Assembly (NCBI GenBank): GCA_964574335.1
Contig: CAZNNH010000117.1
Location: forward strand, 1-19,651
Direction: 5' to 3'
Source: CAZNNH01 sp964574335
Lineage (GTDB): Bacteria > Acidobacteriota > Vicinamibacteria > Fen-336
Length of the DNA: 19,651 nt
Shown: piece by piece, positions 7,311-14,430 of the stretch
Numbering within the stretch: position 1 is the stretch's first letter
Layout of the letters: the number at the start of each line of letters is the position of its first letter
Position numbers and translations under genes: made by a program
Notes under the pieces: model-generated
The model's database searches: none
What the model was told of the DNA's origin: nothing
Seen by the model: only the letters and a program-made list of their open reading frames with translations

Positions 7311-8660
7311 TCAGGCATATCCGCGACCTCCAGCGCTGGGCCCAGCTTGGGCCGCCTGGCGCCTCGGCCTTCCCGCTGCCGGCGCGCTCAGCTTCCTGCG
7401 GATGAAGGCCAGGGTCTCCTTCTGCTCGAGGTAGTTGGTGTGGTGCACGCGGTCGGTGGTGCCGAAGTCGAGGATCTGGTGGGGCGGCAGCACCAGGCCC
7501 TCTCGGAAGTTCGCCATCGAGACCGTGTCCACCACCAGGTCGTTCGGTCCGTCGAAAACCCGGTCGGCCACGGCATCGGCGGCGCGGTCCCCGAGACCCC
7601 GGAAGACCTCCCAGAAGCGCCAACCTGGACGCTGGCTCTCGAAGTTGGCCCGGACCGCGAAGTAGCGGTCGCGGACCTCCGGGGCCCGCTCCCGCTGGGT
7701 CTGTAGCTCGTAGTTGTTCGAGACCCGCGACATCGCCAAGAGGCCCGGGACCATCGAAAACGCCGCGTCGATCACGGGCGTCCGGGACGCCAGGCTGGTG
7801 ATCGAGGCGAAGACCTGGAAGAGCCCCGCCACCACCGTCGTGAACGGCAGCATGGCGGCGGCAAGACCCAGCGCCCGGCCGTAGTTGGCGAGCAGGCTCA
7901 GGCTGCCTCTCAGGTTGGGTGGCGCTGCCAGGCCGGTCCCGTTGAGGGGCGAGGCCACGAACACCACCCGGCGCGGGGTGGGCGGTGACGGGTCGAAGGC
8001 TTCGGCCCACCAGCGGGCCACCAGCCCGCCCCGGCTGTGGGCGATCACGTCGATCGACGCGCGGGACGCGCGAAGCGCCTGCCGGAGGGCGTGGGCGTTC
8101 AGGATCGGGCTCACCGAGAGCGTCGGGTGGTCGAAGCCGAGGACCTGGTCGTAGGCGGAGCGGGCCCACTCCAGGAACGCGTGGCCGTGGGCGGTGTCGC
8201 TGAGCGTCCCGACCAGGTGGTCGTTGGTCGAGAAGGTGCCGTGGACCAGCAGCAGCAGACGCCCCTCGGGTCGTGCCGTCGCCGGTCCCAGCGTGCCGTC
8301 CTCCCGCAGCTCGCGCAGACCGCGGCTCGGCGTGAGCCGGGTATCCAACGCGGCGAGCGCGGCGCCGACCTGGTTCTGGCCGAGCGCCGGCATCCGGGCC
8401 TGCCGCACGACGGTGCCGCCCACCCCCAGCGACCGCGCGCTTCTCCGGCGCCCCCCCAAGAGCCGCGGCGGCGGGGGCTCGGCCTCCAGGTGGAGCACGC
8501 CGTCCTGCTCGACGACGGTCATCACCACCTGGTGGCGGCGGGCCCCCCCGGCGCCGCGGCGCACCCCCGGCCCGTCGCCCAGGGGCGCGGCGCCGATCCC
8601 CAGCTTGGCCACGGATCGCTCGAGGCTCGCGACGAACATCTCGTCGAGGTCGTGGCTCAT
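7311..8660 (-). CDS. Alpha/beta hydrolase (PGAP1-like serine hydrolase) coupled to the CHAT gene
   Basis: A 449-residue protein starting at ATG 8660, which overlaps the TGA of the upstream gene (ATGA); the frame is open further upstream, but only through that gene. The first 130 residues are not recognised. The hydrolase core runs from RLLLLVHGTFS (oxyanion region, 134-144) through IDVIAHSRGGLVARWW, with nucleophile Ser209, to FDGPNDLVVDTVSM with probable Asp374 and VHHTNYL with probable His407. No signal peptide is visible, so it is likely cytoplasmic or locally membrane-associated; a hydrophobic stretch at about 263-290 may be a lid or membrane-contact helix. The family includes lipases and acylesterases; the substrate here is unknown. 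Tight coupling to a CHAT/transglutaminase protein suggests the two act together, possibly with the larger protein controlling the hydrolase. Confidence 0.88.
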   Translation of the reverse strand: MSHDLDEMFVASLERSVAKLGIGAAPLGDGPGVRRGAGGARRHQVVMTVVEQDGVLHLEAEPPPPRLLGGRRRSARSLGVGGTVVRQARMPALGQNQVGAALAALDTRLTPSRGLRELREDGTLGPATARPEGRLLLLVHGTFSTNDHLVGTLSDTAHGHAFLEWARSAYDQVLGFDHPTLSVSPILNAHALRQALRASRASIDVIAHSRGGLVARWWAEAFDPSPPTPRRVVFVASPLNGTGLAAPPNLRGSLSLLANYGRALGLAAAMLPFTTVVAGLFQVFASITSLASRTPVIDAAFSMVPGLLAMSRVSNNYELQTQRERAPEVRDRYFAVRANFESQRPGWRFWEVFRGLGDRAADAVADRVFDGPNDLVVDTVSMANFREGLVLPPHQILDFGTTDRVHHTNYLEQKETLAFIRRKLSAPAAGRPRRQAAQAGPSAGGRGYA

Positions 8661-10867
8661 GCGCCCTCCGCGTGGAAGGGCAGGGGGGTGACCCCCTCCC
8701 GCCGGGCCAACGTGACGTCCACCATCGCCTCGAACCCTTCGCCCGGCCGCAGCCGCTCGATCCCGAGCTCGACGGCACGGTAGTACCCGCCCTGGCGGGC
8801 CAGCTCGGTGGCCTCGAGGGGGACCAGGTCCTCGCCGAGCAGGGCCGCCTGTATCTCGCCGAAGGCGGCGCCCTCGACCATCCAGGCGCAACGCTGGCGC
8901 CCCCCGGCAGCCGGGCGGGGCGAGGTGGCCGGCGGCCGGAGAAGGCCGAGCACGAACCGGTGGTGGGCGGCCGGGGAGCGCCAGTAGCCGGCCAGCGCAT
9001 GGCCGCGCAGCAGGAAGACCACCGGGTAGATCCCCATCCACTCCAGGCACGAGGCGAGCAGCAGCGCCAGGTCGATGCAAGTGCCGCTGCCGCCGTTCAC
9101 CACCTCGCTCGGGCAGCGCAGCCGCTGCGAGGCCTGGGTGTAGGTGGGCGGCGGCTCGATGTACCCGGGTCGCAGGTCGTAGGCCAACGTCGACCACAAC
9201 GCCCGCACCTGGAGGTCGATCCCTTCGCTCGGGTCTTCGAGCTGGGGATCGAGGCTCTGGTAGCCACAGAAGGCCGCCACGTGATCGTCGAGCAGCGTGC
9301 GCAGCGGACGCTGGGCCCGCCCCACCAGCGCGGCCACCGCCGGGTCACGGGGGAGGACGAACGAGGGAAGCCACAGCCCGTCACGAGCCGTGTCGCGCCA
9401 CTCGTCGACCGGCAGCATCCACACCGGGAAGGTATTGGAGTAGGCGACCACGCCCCGACGGCCGACCCTCACGTAGATCGTGGTCCGGGCGCTCTCCCGC
9501 AGCGTCCGCAGCAGCTCCCAGGCGAGAGGCAGCCGGACCCGGCGGGCGATCTCCTCGACCGGGCCCGAGACGTCCAGCGAGGTCCGATACCGGGAGGTGT
9601 GCCCACCCACCGCCAGCTCCACCTCGACCTCCACCTGGCGCAAGGTCCCGCCCGACAGGTTCACGAGCTTGAAGTGCTCGAACAGGTCGCGGTCGTTGTG
9701 GAGCAGCGCGTAGTTGAGGGTCTCGACCGGGCGCACCTCGACGCGAAGGGCGTCGGAAAGGCCCGCCACCCCCGTCGGCGCCGGCCTGACGTCCTGCCGT
9801 TTGGGCCGGTCCGGCGCGGGCTTCTGGGCCACCAGCAGCGGGGCCCGGCTCCAGAGCACGATGCCACAGCCCGCCAGCGACGCGGAGTGCTCGAGCGCGT
9901 CCGAAAGCGCCACCTGGAACGCATCCAGGACCCGGTAGCCCGACCGCCGGAAGGCCTGGTAGAAGGTGGCGTAGAAGCGCTCGGCCTCGGCATCGTCGAT
10001 CACGTCCTGGAAGCCGATCGCGGCGTGCGCCCCTTCCGCCACCGAGAGCGAGGCCAGGCGCGCCGCCGAGTGGTGGCAGTTGAAGGCGACCAGCAGCGGC
10101 GGCCGCCCCTCCGAGAGGGCGGCGGCCAGCACCCGGGCGTCGACCACCGCCGGGCCGCCGTCGTCGCCCATCAGGTAGAGGCCGTCCCGGCGATGGGGTT
10201 GGTACGGCAGACCGAGGAGCTCGGCGCCCTGGTGGGCGTCGACGCCAGTCAGGTGGAGGACGTCGGGCCGAAGCTCCCGGAGCGCGGCCTCGAGCTCCGG
10301 AAGCGTCGGGTGCTCGCGCGAGACGAAGCGCTCGAGGCCGAGGCCCCGTTCGACCAGCTCCCGCTCGTTCTCGAACCAGCGACGTTCGCCGAGAGCCCCC
10401 GGGGCGCTGGCGACGGCCAGGCCGCGGCGCGGCTTCCTGCTCCGCACAGCACCGGCGGCCGCCAGGTGTCGGCTCACCAGGAGCGGCCTCTTCCCGCGGT
10501 GGGGCCGGGTGGCGGTGGAGAGCAGGAGCTCCCAGGGCAGAATCCGCTGCTCCCACCCCACCCCCTCGTCGCTGAAGGGGATGCGGACCTCCACCGCCCG
10601 TGCCCGGCCGAGAGACGCCAGCCCGGCGGGGCCGAGGCCGAGTGTCTCCAGGCAGGCCGCCGCCTCCCGTCCCAGGTCATCCACGGCCTGCGCGTCGGCC
10701 GCCCAGCGGCTCCGGTTCCGGAGCCGGTACGCCCAACGCATGGCGAGGTGGGGCAGCTCCGGGCCCGGCTCCATGCGGAGCGTGGTCCCATCGGCCAGCA
10801 CCAGCGCCAGCGACGATGGCGTCCGGTGTCGCGCCGTTTCGTCCACGAGATGGGGGCGTCGGGGCAT
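8657..10867 (-). CDS. CHAT-like (caspase-fold) protein fused to an Ig-like and transglutaminase-like module
   Basis: A 736-residue protein. Residues about 100-345 look like a CHAT caspase-fold domain: DVLHLTGVDAHQG (His205, His212), LLVAFNCHHSAARLAS with Cys264 after a hydrophobic strand, then GAHAAIGFQDVIDDAEAERF and a FYQAFRRSG helix. The usual HxxGHG is spaced out, so the catalytic His may be 205 or 212. Residues about 375-485 are beta-rich (LNYALLHNDRDLFEHFKLVN). A helical region with LPSFVLPRDPAV and FCGYQSLD follows. At 590-630, GTCIDLALLLASCLEWMG and RGHALAGYW give transglutaminase/papain-like Cys597 and His623. I recognise this C-terminal order from the front of large DUF4011-type helicases; no helicase is present here. 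ATG 10867 is the first usable start: an in-frame TGA lies two codons upstream. No Shine-Dalgarno adjoins it; translation probably depends on the leader ORF. Role inferred, not known. Confidence 0.82.
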   Translation of the reverse strand: MPRRPHLVDETARHRTPSSLALVLADGTTLRMEPGPELPHLAMRWAYRLRNRSRWAADAQAVDDLGREAAACLETLGLGPAGLASLGRARAVEVRIPFSDEGVGWEQRILPWELLLSTATRPHRGKRPLLVSRHLAAAGAVRSRKPRRGLAVASAPGALGERRWFENERELVERGLGLERFVSREHPTLPELEAALRELRPDVLHLTGVDAHQGAELLGLPYQPHRRDGLYLMGDDGGPAVVDARVLAAALSEGRPPLLVAFNCHHSAARLASLSVAEGAHAAIGFQDVIDDAEAERFYATFYQAFRRSGYRVLDAFQVALSDALEHSASLAGCGIVLWSRAPLLVAQKPAPDRPKRQDVRPAPTGVAGLSDALRVEVRPVETLNYALLHNDRDLFEHFKLVNLSGGTLRQVEVEVELAVGGHTSRYRTSLDVSGPVEEIARRVRLPLAWELLRTLRESARTTIYVRVGRRGVVAYSNTFPVWMLPVDEWRDTARDGLWLPSFVLPRDPAVAALVGRAQRPLRTLLDDHVAAFCGYQSLDPQLEDPSEGIDLQVRALWSTLAYDLRPGYIEPPPTYTQASQRLRCPSEVVNGGSGTCIDLALLLASCLEWMGIYPVVFLLRGHALAGYWRSPAAHHRFVLGLLRPPATSPRPAAGGRQRCAWMVEGAAFGEIQAALLGEDLVPLEATELARQGGYYRAVELGIERLRPGEGFEAMVDVTLARREGVTPLPFHAEGA

Positions 10868-10893
10868 CAGTCAGAGGTCCATCCGCGGCTCAC
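10867..10893 (-). CDS. Eight-codon leader ORF coupled to the CHAT gene
   Basis: On the minus strand, GTG at 10893 opens a tiny ORF reading MSRGWTSD and ending in TGA (10869-10867). That TGA shares its last base with the ATG of the CHAT-like gene (TGATG). A near-perfect Shine-Dalgarno, GAGGAGG (10908-10902), lies 8 nt before this GTG and is too far (34 nt) from the large gene's ATG. Ribosomes loaded here would stop on the downstream start codon, so re-initiation is the likely route. The peptide itself may have no function. Confidence 0.6.
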   Translation of the reverse strand: MSRGWTSD

Positions 10894-10901
10894 AGATGCT
10901 A

Positions 10902-10908
10902 CCTCCTC
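10902..10908 (-). promoter_or_regulatory. Strong Shine-Dalgarno serving the leader ORF
   Basis: GAGGAGG on the minus strand, ideally spaced (8 nt) from GTG 10893. It is the only strong ribosome-binding signal between the divergent TPR gene and the CHAT-like gene and therefore decides how the operon is entered by ribosomes. Confidence 0.65.
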
Positions 10909-11027
10909 ACGCCGTGCCGCGGGGCGCGGCCCAGGGGGACCCTCGCTGTGTGGATCAAAGGCGGGGTTTCCCAGCGCCAACCAACGTCGGTGTCGAAGCC
11001 CCAACGAGCATGTGCGCGACGCCCGGG

Positions 11028-11054
11028 TTGACACTCGGGGTACCCTCGTATGGC
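11028..11054 (+). promoter_or_regulatory. Candidate sigma70-type promoter of the TPR gene
   Basis: A consensus -35 TTGACA (11028-11033) is followed after 15 bp by TATGGC (11049-11054), with the 8-bp palindrome GGGTACCC in the spacer. Spacing is short and the -10 is weak. Transcription would begin near 11061, leaving the start at 11113 but removing an in-frame ATG at 11050. Confidence 0.4.
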
Positions 11055-11112
11055 CCAGCTCCTGCCGACCTCGCGTCCGCTGAAGACGGCGGAGCCACAG
11101 AAGGTGCATGAG

Positions 11113-12162
11113 ATGAGACAGATCGCGCTGATCCTGGCGCTGGTCCTACCTGGCCCGCTGGTCGCCGCGAACGGGCAGGATGCCCTGGAGACGCCTGCCT
11201 TGAGGCGCGTCACGTCCTTGCGAGGCCTGCTCGAGGCAAGGAATCTCGGCGAGCTGGAGACGACCCTTGCCGCCATCGAGGAAGAGACGAGGGGCGACTA
11301 CAAGCGGGAGAACGAGCTCTGGGCCGCATACATCTACCTGACGCAGCCGCGACCCGAGAACGAGGAGCTGTTCGCGGAGTGGCTCGCCCTGACGGGATCG
11401 TCCCGTGCCCGGCTGGGGCGGGCGATGTTCCTCGCGAAACGGGGTTGGAGGGTGCGCGGCGACGACTGGGCCCATCGGACCAGCGACTCGCAGTTCGCGA
11501 GCATGGCTGAGTACCACGCCGAGGCTCATCGTCTGTACGTGGACGTCCTCGAGAAGAACCCAGAGTGCCTGATGGCCTACGACGGCTTGATGAGTCTCTG
11601 TCTCGGCGCCGGGGACAAGCAGTGCAGTGAGCGCTGGTTGCAGAAGGGATTGGCGGTCAGCCCCGGGTCTTTCAACCTCCGAGCAGCCTACCTCTACGTG
11701 CTCAAGCCGCGCTGGGCGGGCTCCTACGCCGAGATGGACGCATTCGCGGCGAAGTCGCAGGAAGCTGTCGAGCTGAACCCACGACTGCGCCACCTACTCG
11801 GCTTCGCGGACGCGGATCGTGCCGACTTCGCCGAGCCAGCGGCGAAGATCGAGCTCTTCACGCGGGCCTTGAAGCATGGCCCCGAGCCGGGGTTCCTAGC
11901 CGGGCGCGCCCACGCCTACTACGAGACCGGCCAGACGACGAAGGCGCTCGAGGACCTCCTGGCCGCACGCGAGCTGAGCCCAGTAGGCTGGTTCTACTCG
12001 GACATGCGCCTGGCCCACAGCATGTCCCTCCAGGGAATCATCGTCTTCCTCGCCGGGGAGCCGCAGCGGGGACGAGAGCTGATCAGGCGAGCCTCGGCGA
12101 TCGAGGTCGGGCAGAAGTACGTTCTCTGGTGGCTCAGTCAGGTCGAGAAAGACCCGCGGTAA
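11113..12162 (+). CDS. Secreted TPR-repeat protein, DUF4034-like
   Basis: A 349-residue protein from ATG 11113, preceded by GAAGG about 9 nt upstream. This start yields a clean Sec signal peptide, MRQIALILALVLPGPLVAA, probably cleaved around residue 19, so the product should be periplasmic. An in-frame ATG at 11050 would bury the signal and is not chosen. The remainder is alpha-helical and repeat-like. AKRGWRVRGDDWA followed by FASMAEYHAEAHRLYVDVLEKNP, LQKGLAVSPGSFNLR, and LKPRWAGSYAEMDAFA is the pattern I associate with DUF4034. Two TPR-like helix pairs near the C-terminus include AHAYYETGQTTKALEDLLAA. Such proteins are probably scaffolds; no enzyme motif is visible. It is divergent from the CHAT operon across 245 bp. 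Fold confident, family name moderately so. Confidence 0.75.
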   Translation: MRQIALILALVLPGPLVAANGQDALETPALRRVTSLRGLLEARNLGELETTLAAIEEETRGDYKRENELWAAYIYLTQPRPENEELFAEWLALTGSSRARLGRAMFLAKRGWRVRGDDWAHRTSDSQFASMAEYHAEAHRLYVDVLEKNPECLMAYDGLMSLCLGAGDKQCSERWLQKGLAVSPGSFNLRAAYLYVLKPRWAGSYAEMDAFAAKSQEAVELNPRLRHLLGFADADRADFAEPAAKIELFTRALKHGPEPGFLAGRAHAYYETGQTTKALEDLLAARELSPVGWFYSDMRLAHSMSLQGIIVFLAGEPQRGRELIRRASAIEVGQKYVLWWLSQVEKDPR

Positions 12163-12168
12163 CGCCGT

Positions 12169-12561
12169 CTAGAAAGCCACCGGCCAGACCGTCGAGCTCG
12201 GCCGGCTTGGCGCCGTCGTCGGGGCCCTCGACCGCCCGCGTGACGGGTCCTGCTCGAGCGGGTACTGGCCCATCAGGAGCGGTTCGAGGGATTCCTCGAG
12301 GAGCGTCCGTGTCGTCTCGGCGGCGCCCGCCACCTGATAGAGGCGCGCCGAGAGCGCGAGATGGTCGGCGACGGTGAGGTACTCGAACAGGCGCCGCTCG
12401 TCGGGCATGAACGCGAGACGGCGCTTGGCCTCGACCGTTTCCGTCTCGAGGTCGAAGCCGGCGACCCGAAGCCGCCCAGAGGTCGGCGGAAGGATCTCAG
12501 CCATGCACCGCAGGGTGGTGGTCTTGCCGGAGCCGCTTACATCACCATGAGAGAGCCACAC
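12169..12561 (-). pseudogene. Internal fragment of an ABC transporter ATP-binding protein
   Basis: The frame 12534-12292 (minus) encodes a recognisable middle slice of an ABC ATPase: GSGKTTTLRCMAEILPPTSG (second half of Walker A), then LRVAGFDL, RRLAFMPDERRLFEYLTV in the Q-loop region, and ADHLALSARLY. The beginning of Walker A is replaced by an unrelated MWLSHGDVS, and the match stops after about 80 codons. The signature LSGG motif, Walker B and H-loop are all missing; the last 40 codons are unrelated. An intact subunit needs over 200 residues, so this cannot work as an ATPase. It is probably what remains of a gene broken by recombination between the TPR and NifX-SlyD genes. The rest of 12163-12670 holds only the promoter at 12615 and the ribosome site. 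Confidence 0.78.
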
Positions 12562-12614
12562 GAGCTGTGGCAGGGTTTCCGCGCGTTTCAGGACGCCACC
12601 GAGGGCCTAGAGAA

Positions 12615-12643
12615 TCGACACCCGGCGGGCTGCGGGCTAACAT
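12615..12643 (+). promoter_or_regulatory. Sigma70-type promoter of the NifX-SlyD fusion gene
   Basis: TCGACA (12615-12620) and TAACAT (12638-12643) are separated by exactly 17 bp. Transcription would begin about 12650, just before the ribosome-binding site at 12657. The fit of promoter, leader and start codon makes this the best-supported promoter in the window. Confidence 0.62.
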
Positions 12644-12656
12644 CGTCAGATCATGA

Positions 12657-12662
12657 AAGGAG
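12657..12662 (+). promoter_or_regulatory. Ribosome-binding site that fixes a GTG start
   Basis: AAGGAG lies 8 nt before GTG 12671. An in-frame ATG at 12653 overlaps this site and cannot be served by it, so the GTG is the more likely start even though the ATG gives a longer ORF. Confidence 0.72.
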
Positions 12663-12670
12663 TCTCACCC

Positions 12671-13552
12671 GTGCTGATTGCCATTCCTACCGACGCTCCG
12701 GGAGGTCTCGACGCTCCCATCTCCGATCACTTCGGCCACTGTGCGGCCTTCACCCTGGTGAGCGTGCAGGAAGGCGAGATCGGGGAAGTGACGGTCGTCG
12801 ACAATGTCGGCCATGAGCAGGGCGGCTGCATGGCCCCCGTCATGCTACTGAAGGACCGTAACGTCGACGCCCTCCTGGCCGGTGGGATGGGCCAGAGACC
12901 TCTCGCGGGCTTTCAGCAGGTCGGCATCGACGTGCACTTCAGGGAGAACGCGGGCTCGGCCCGTCAGGCCGTGGAGCTGTTTCTCGAAGGCAAGTGCCGC
13001 GCATTCGGAGAGGCCCAGACCTGCGGTGGCGGCGGAGGCCACTGTGGCGGGGATCATCACCCGCCCATCGAGCGCGAGCCCATCAGCGGGAAGGCCGATA
13101 TTCGCGCCGGCCGGGTCGTGTCCCTGGACTACGAGCTCAAGAGCAACGATGGTGCGCTGCTCGACTCTTCCGCGCAGAGCGGTCCGATGCGCTACCTGCA
13201 CGGTAGCCGCAATCTGGTCCCGGCACTCGAGAAGGCCCTCGCAGGCCTGGAAGCGGGGGCCCACGTGGTGGTGGAGGTTCCCCGTGGTGAGGGCTTTGGC
13301 GAGCGCGACGAGGCCCGGATCGTCGAGATCCCGCGCCAACAGCTTCCGGCGCATGCCGAGGTTGGTGCTCGGGTCACTGCCCAGGATGATCAGGGCCGAG
13401 CCCTCATGCTCACCGTCCTCGAGCTGGGCGAGAAGACCGCCCGCCTGGACGGCAACCACCCTCTCGCGGGCAAGGATCTGGTCTTCGACGTCACGGTACT
13501 GAGCGTCGAGGCGGCGACGCCCGAGGAGATCGGCCACGGGCATCCCCACTGA
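12671..13552 (+). CDS. Fusion of NifX/NifB-type cofactor-binding domain with SlyD-type FKBP prolyl isomerase
   Basis: A 293-residue protein in two parts. Residues 1-112 match the small dinitrogenase iron-molybdenum cofactor-binding family: LIAIPTDAPGG, SDHFGHCAAF (His20, Cys24), EQGGCMAPV, VDALLAGGMGQRPLAGF. Residues 109-130 form a Gly-rich Cys/His linker (Cys109, Cys118, His124, Cys125, His129, His130), a likely metal site. Residues about 145-285 match SlyD: VVSLDYEL, DSSAQSGPMRYLHG, ALEKALAGLEAGAHV, an insert-in-flap region (about 216-255), then DGNHPLAGKDLVFDVTVLSV and a short HGHPH tail. SlyD is a cytoplasmic prolyl isomerase/chaperone that delivers nickel to hydrogenase. Both halves keep their normal cores, so this is a true fusion and not a frameshift artefact. 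No nif or hydrogenase genes are nearby. A role in metal-cluster or metal handling is inferred. Confidence 0.9.
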   Translation: MLIAIPTDAPGGLDAPISDHFGHCAAFTLVSVQEGEIGEVTVVDNVGHEQGGCMAPVMLLKDRNVDALLAGGMGQRPLAGFQQVGIDVHFRENAGSARQAVELFLEGKCRAFGEAQTCGGGGGHCGGDHHPPIEREPISGKADIRAGRVVSLDYELKSNDGALLDSSAQSGPMRYLHGSRNLVPALEKALAGLEAGAHVVVEVPRGEGFGERDEARIVEIPRQQLPAHAEVGARVTAQDDQGRALMLTVLELGEKTARLDGNHPLAGKDLVFDVTVLSVEAATPEEIGHGHPH

Positions 13553-13602
13553 CGGAACGTCGATCGTCCACTGTGGATATCTGACGGCCGAGAGTGGGGG
13601 GC

Positions 13603-14298
13603 ATGACCAACACAACGAATCAGCTCGATCGCGTGCTGGCGGCCACCCTGGAGGACCACCGGCTCTCGCGGAGCGAGCGCCGCGCCTTGGCAGACGTCTT
13701 CGCGGAGGCAACCTCCGACGAGTCCGAGAGACGGCAGCTACGCAATAGGGCCTTCCATCTGGCTGCCGCCGAGCTCGAGCAGCGCGAAGCGCAGCTGGTC
13801 TTGGACTGGCTTCACGATGTGGTCAAGACTCTCGACAACGTCGCGCTGCCGATCCGCCCCGCCACCTTCGAGCAGGCCTTCTTCAGCCCCGGACCGGAGC
13901 CGTCGAGTCGCATCGTGCGCCTGATCGAGGAGACCTCTACCGAGCTGGACATTTGCGTCTTCACCATCACGGACAACGCCATCAGCTCGGCTCTGCTGGC
14001 GGCCCATGGGCGCGGTGTGAAGATGCGCTTGGTGACCGATGACGACAAGGCCCATGATCGTGGCTCGGACGTGGGCCGGCTGACGGAGGCGGGCATCGCC
14101 GTGCGCCAGGACCGCTCCGACGCCCACATGCACCACAAGTACGCCATCGCCGACCGCCGGTTGCTCCTGACCGGTAGCTACAACTGGACCCGGAGCGCCG
14201 GGGCGGAGAACGAGGAGAACATCCTGATCACCGGCTCCGAGACGCTGGTTCGCCGCTTCGGCGAGAACTTCGAGGCCCTTTGGCGGAGGCTGGGCTAG
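13603..14298 (+). CDS. Single-HKD phospholipase D family protein
   Basis: A 231-residue protein. The PLD domain covers about 88-231: FFSPGPEPSSRIVRLIEE, ELDICVFTITDNAISSALLAA, then the catalytic HKD motif His177-x-Lys179-(x4)-Asp184 in HMHHKYAIADRRLLLTGSYNW, followed by ENEENILI. One HKD per chain means the active enzyme is a dimer, as in Nuc-type nucleases and mitochondrial cardiolipin hydrolase; it may cleave nucleic acid or phospholipid. Residues 1-85 are a charged helical domain I do not recognise. There is no signal peptide. It follows the NifX-SlyD gene by 50 bp on the same strand and could share its promoter. I chose ATG 13603 over the in-frame GTG at 13594, since a G-rich stretch precedes only the ATG at usable distance. 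Family confident, substrate unknown. Confidence 0.87.
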   Translation: MTNTTNQLDRVLAATLEDHRLSRSERRALADVFAEATSDESERRQLRNRAFHLAAAELEQREAQLVLDWLHDVVKTLDNVALPIRPATFEQAFFSPGPEPSSRIVRLIEETSTELDICVFTITDNAISSALLAAHGRGVKMRLVTDDDKAHDRGSDVGRLTEAGIAVRQDRSDAHMHHKYAIADRRLLLTGSYNWTRSAGAENEENILITGSETLVRRFGENFEALWRRLG

Positions 14299-14320
14299 CC
14301 CGAGCCTGATGTGCCGCCCG

Positions 14321-14343
14321 GGAAAAGCTCTTGCTTCCTTTGG
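14321..14343 (+). terminator. Weak hairpin with short T run after the PLD gene
   Basis: GGAAAAGC and GCTTCC flank a TCTT loop (an interrupted stem with two unpaired A) and are followed by TTT, 22 bp after the PLD stop. It lies in the convergent gap before the fucosidase end. It is marginal as a rho-independent terminator. Confidence 0.25.
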
Positions 14344-14430
14344 GGGCTATCGAGGCGCCCTCAACGACTTGCGCCAGGTGCCAACCGAGGTTGACACCCG
14401 GGTGGTCCGGCGATGGGGTTCGCGACACGC

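Noticed and set aside
7285..7316. Hairpin GCGAC-TTGCG-GTCGC and outer GCCTGA/TCAGGC arms between the hydrolase and ATPase genes as a terminator
   Set aside because: The stems are short and no T tract follows on the minus strand. It does not clearly separate the two genes.
7311..9197. Extended start for the alpha/beta hydrolase
   Set aside because: The additional 179 residues are Arg/Pro/Gly-rich shadow sequence of the CHAT-like gene. ATG 8660 with the ATGA overlap is natural.
8672..11083. Long plus-strand open frame antisense to the CHAT-like gene
   Set aside because: It has no recognisable domain and is Arg/Pro/Gly/Gln-biased. It mirrors a GC-rich gene with strong third-position bias, and the minus strand gives clear domains.
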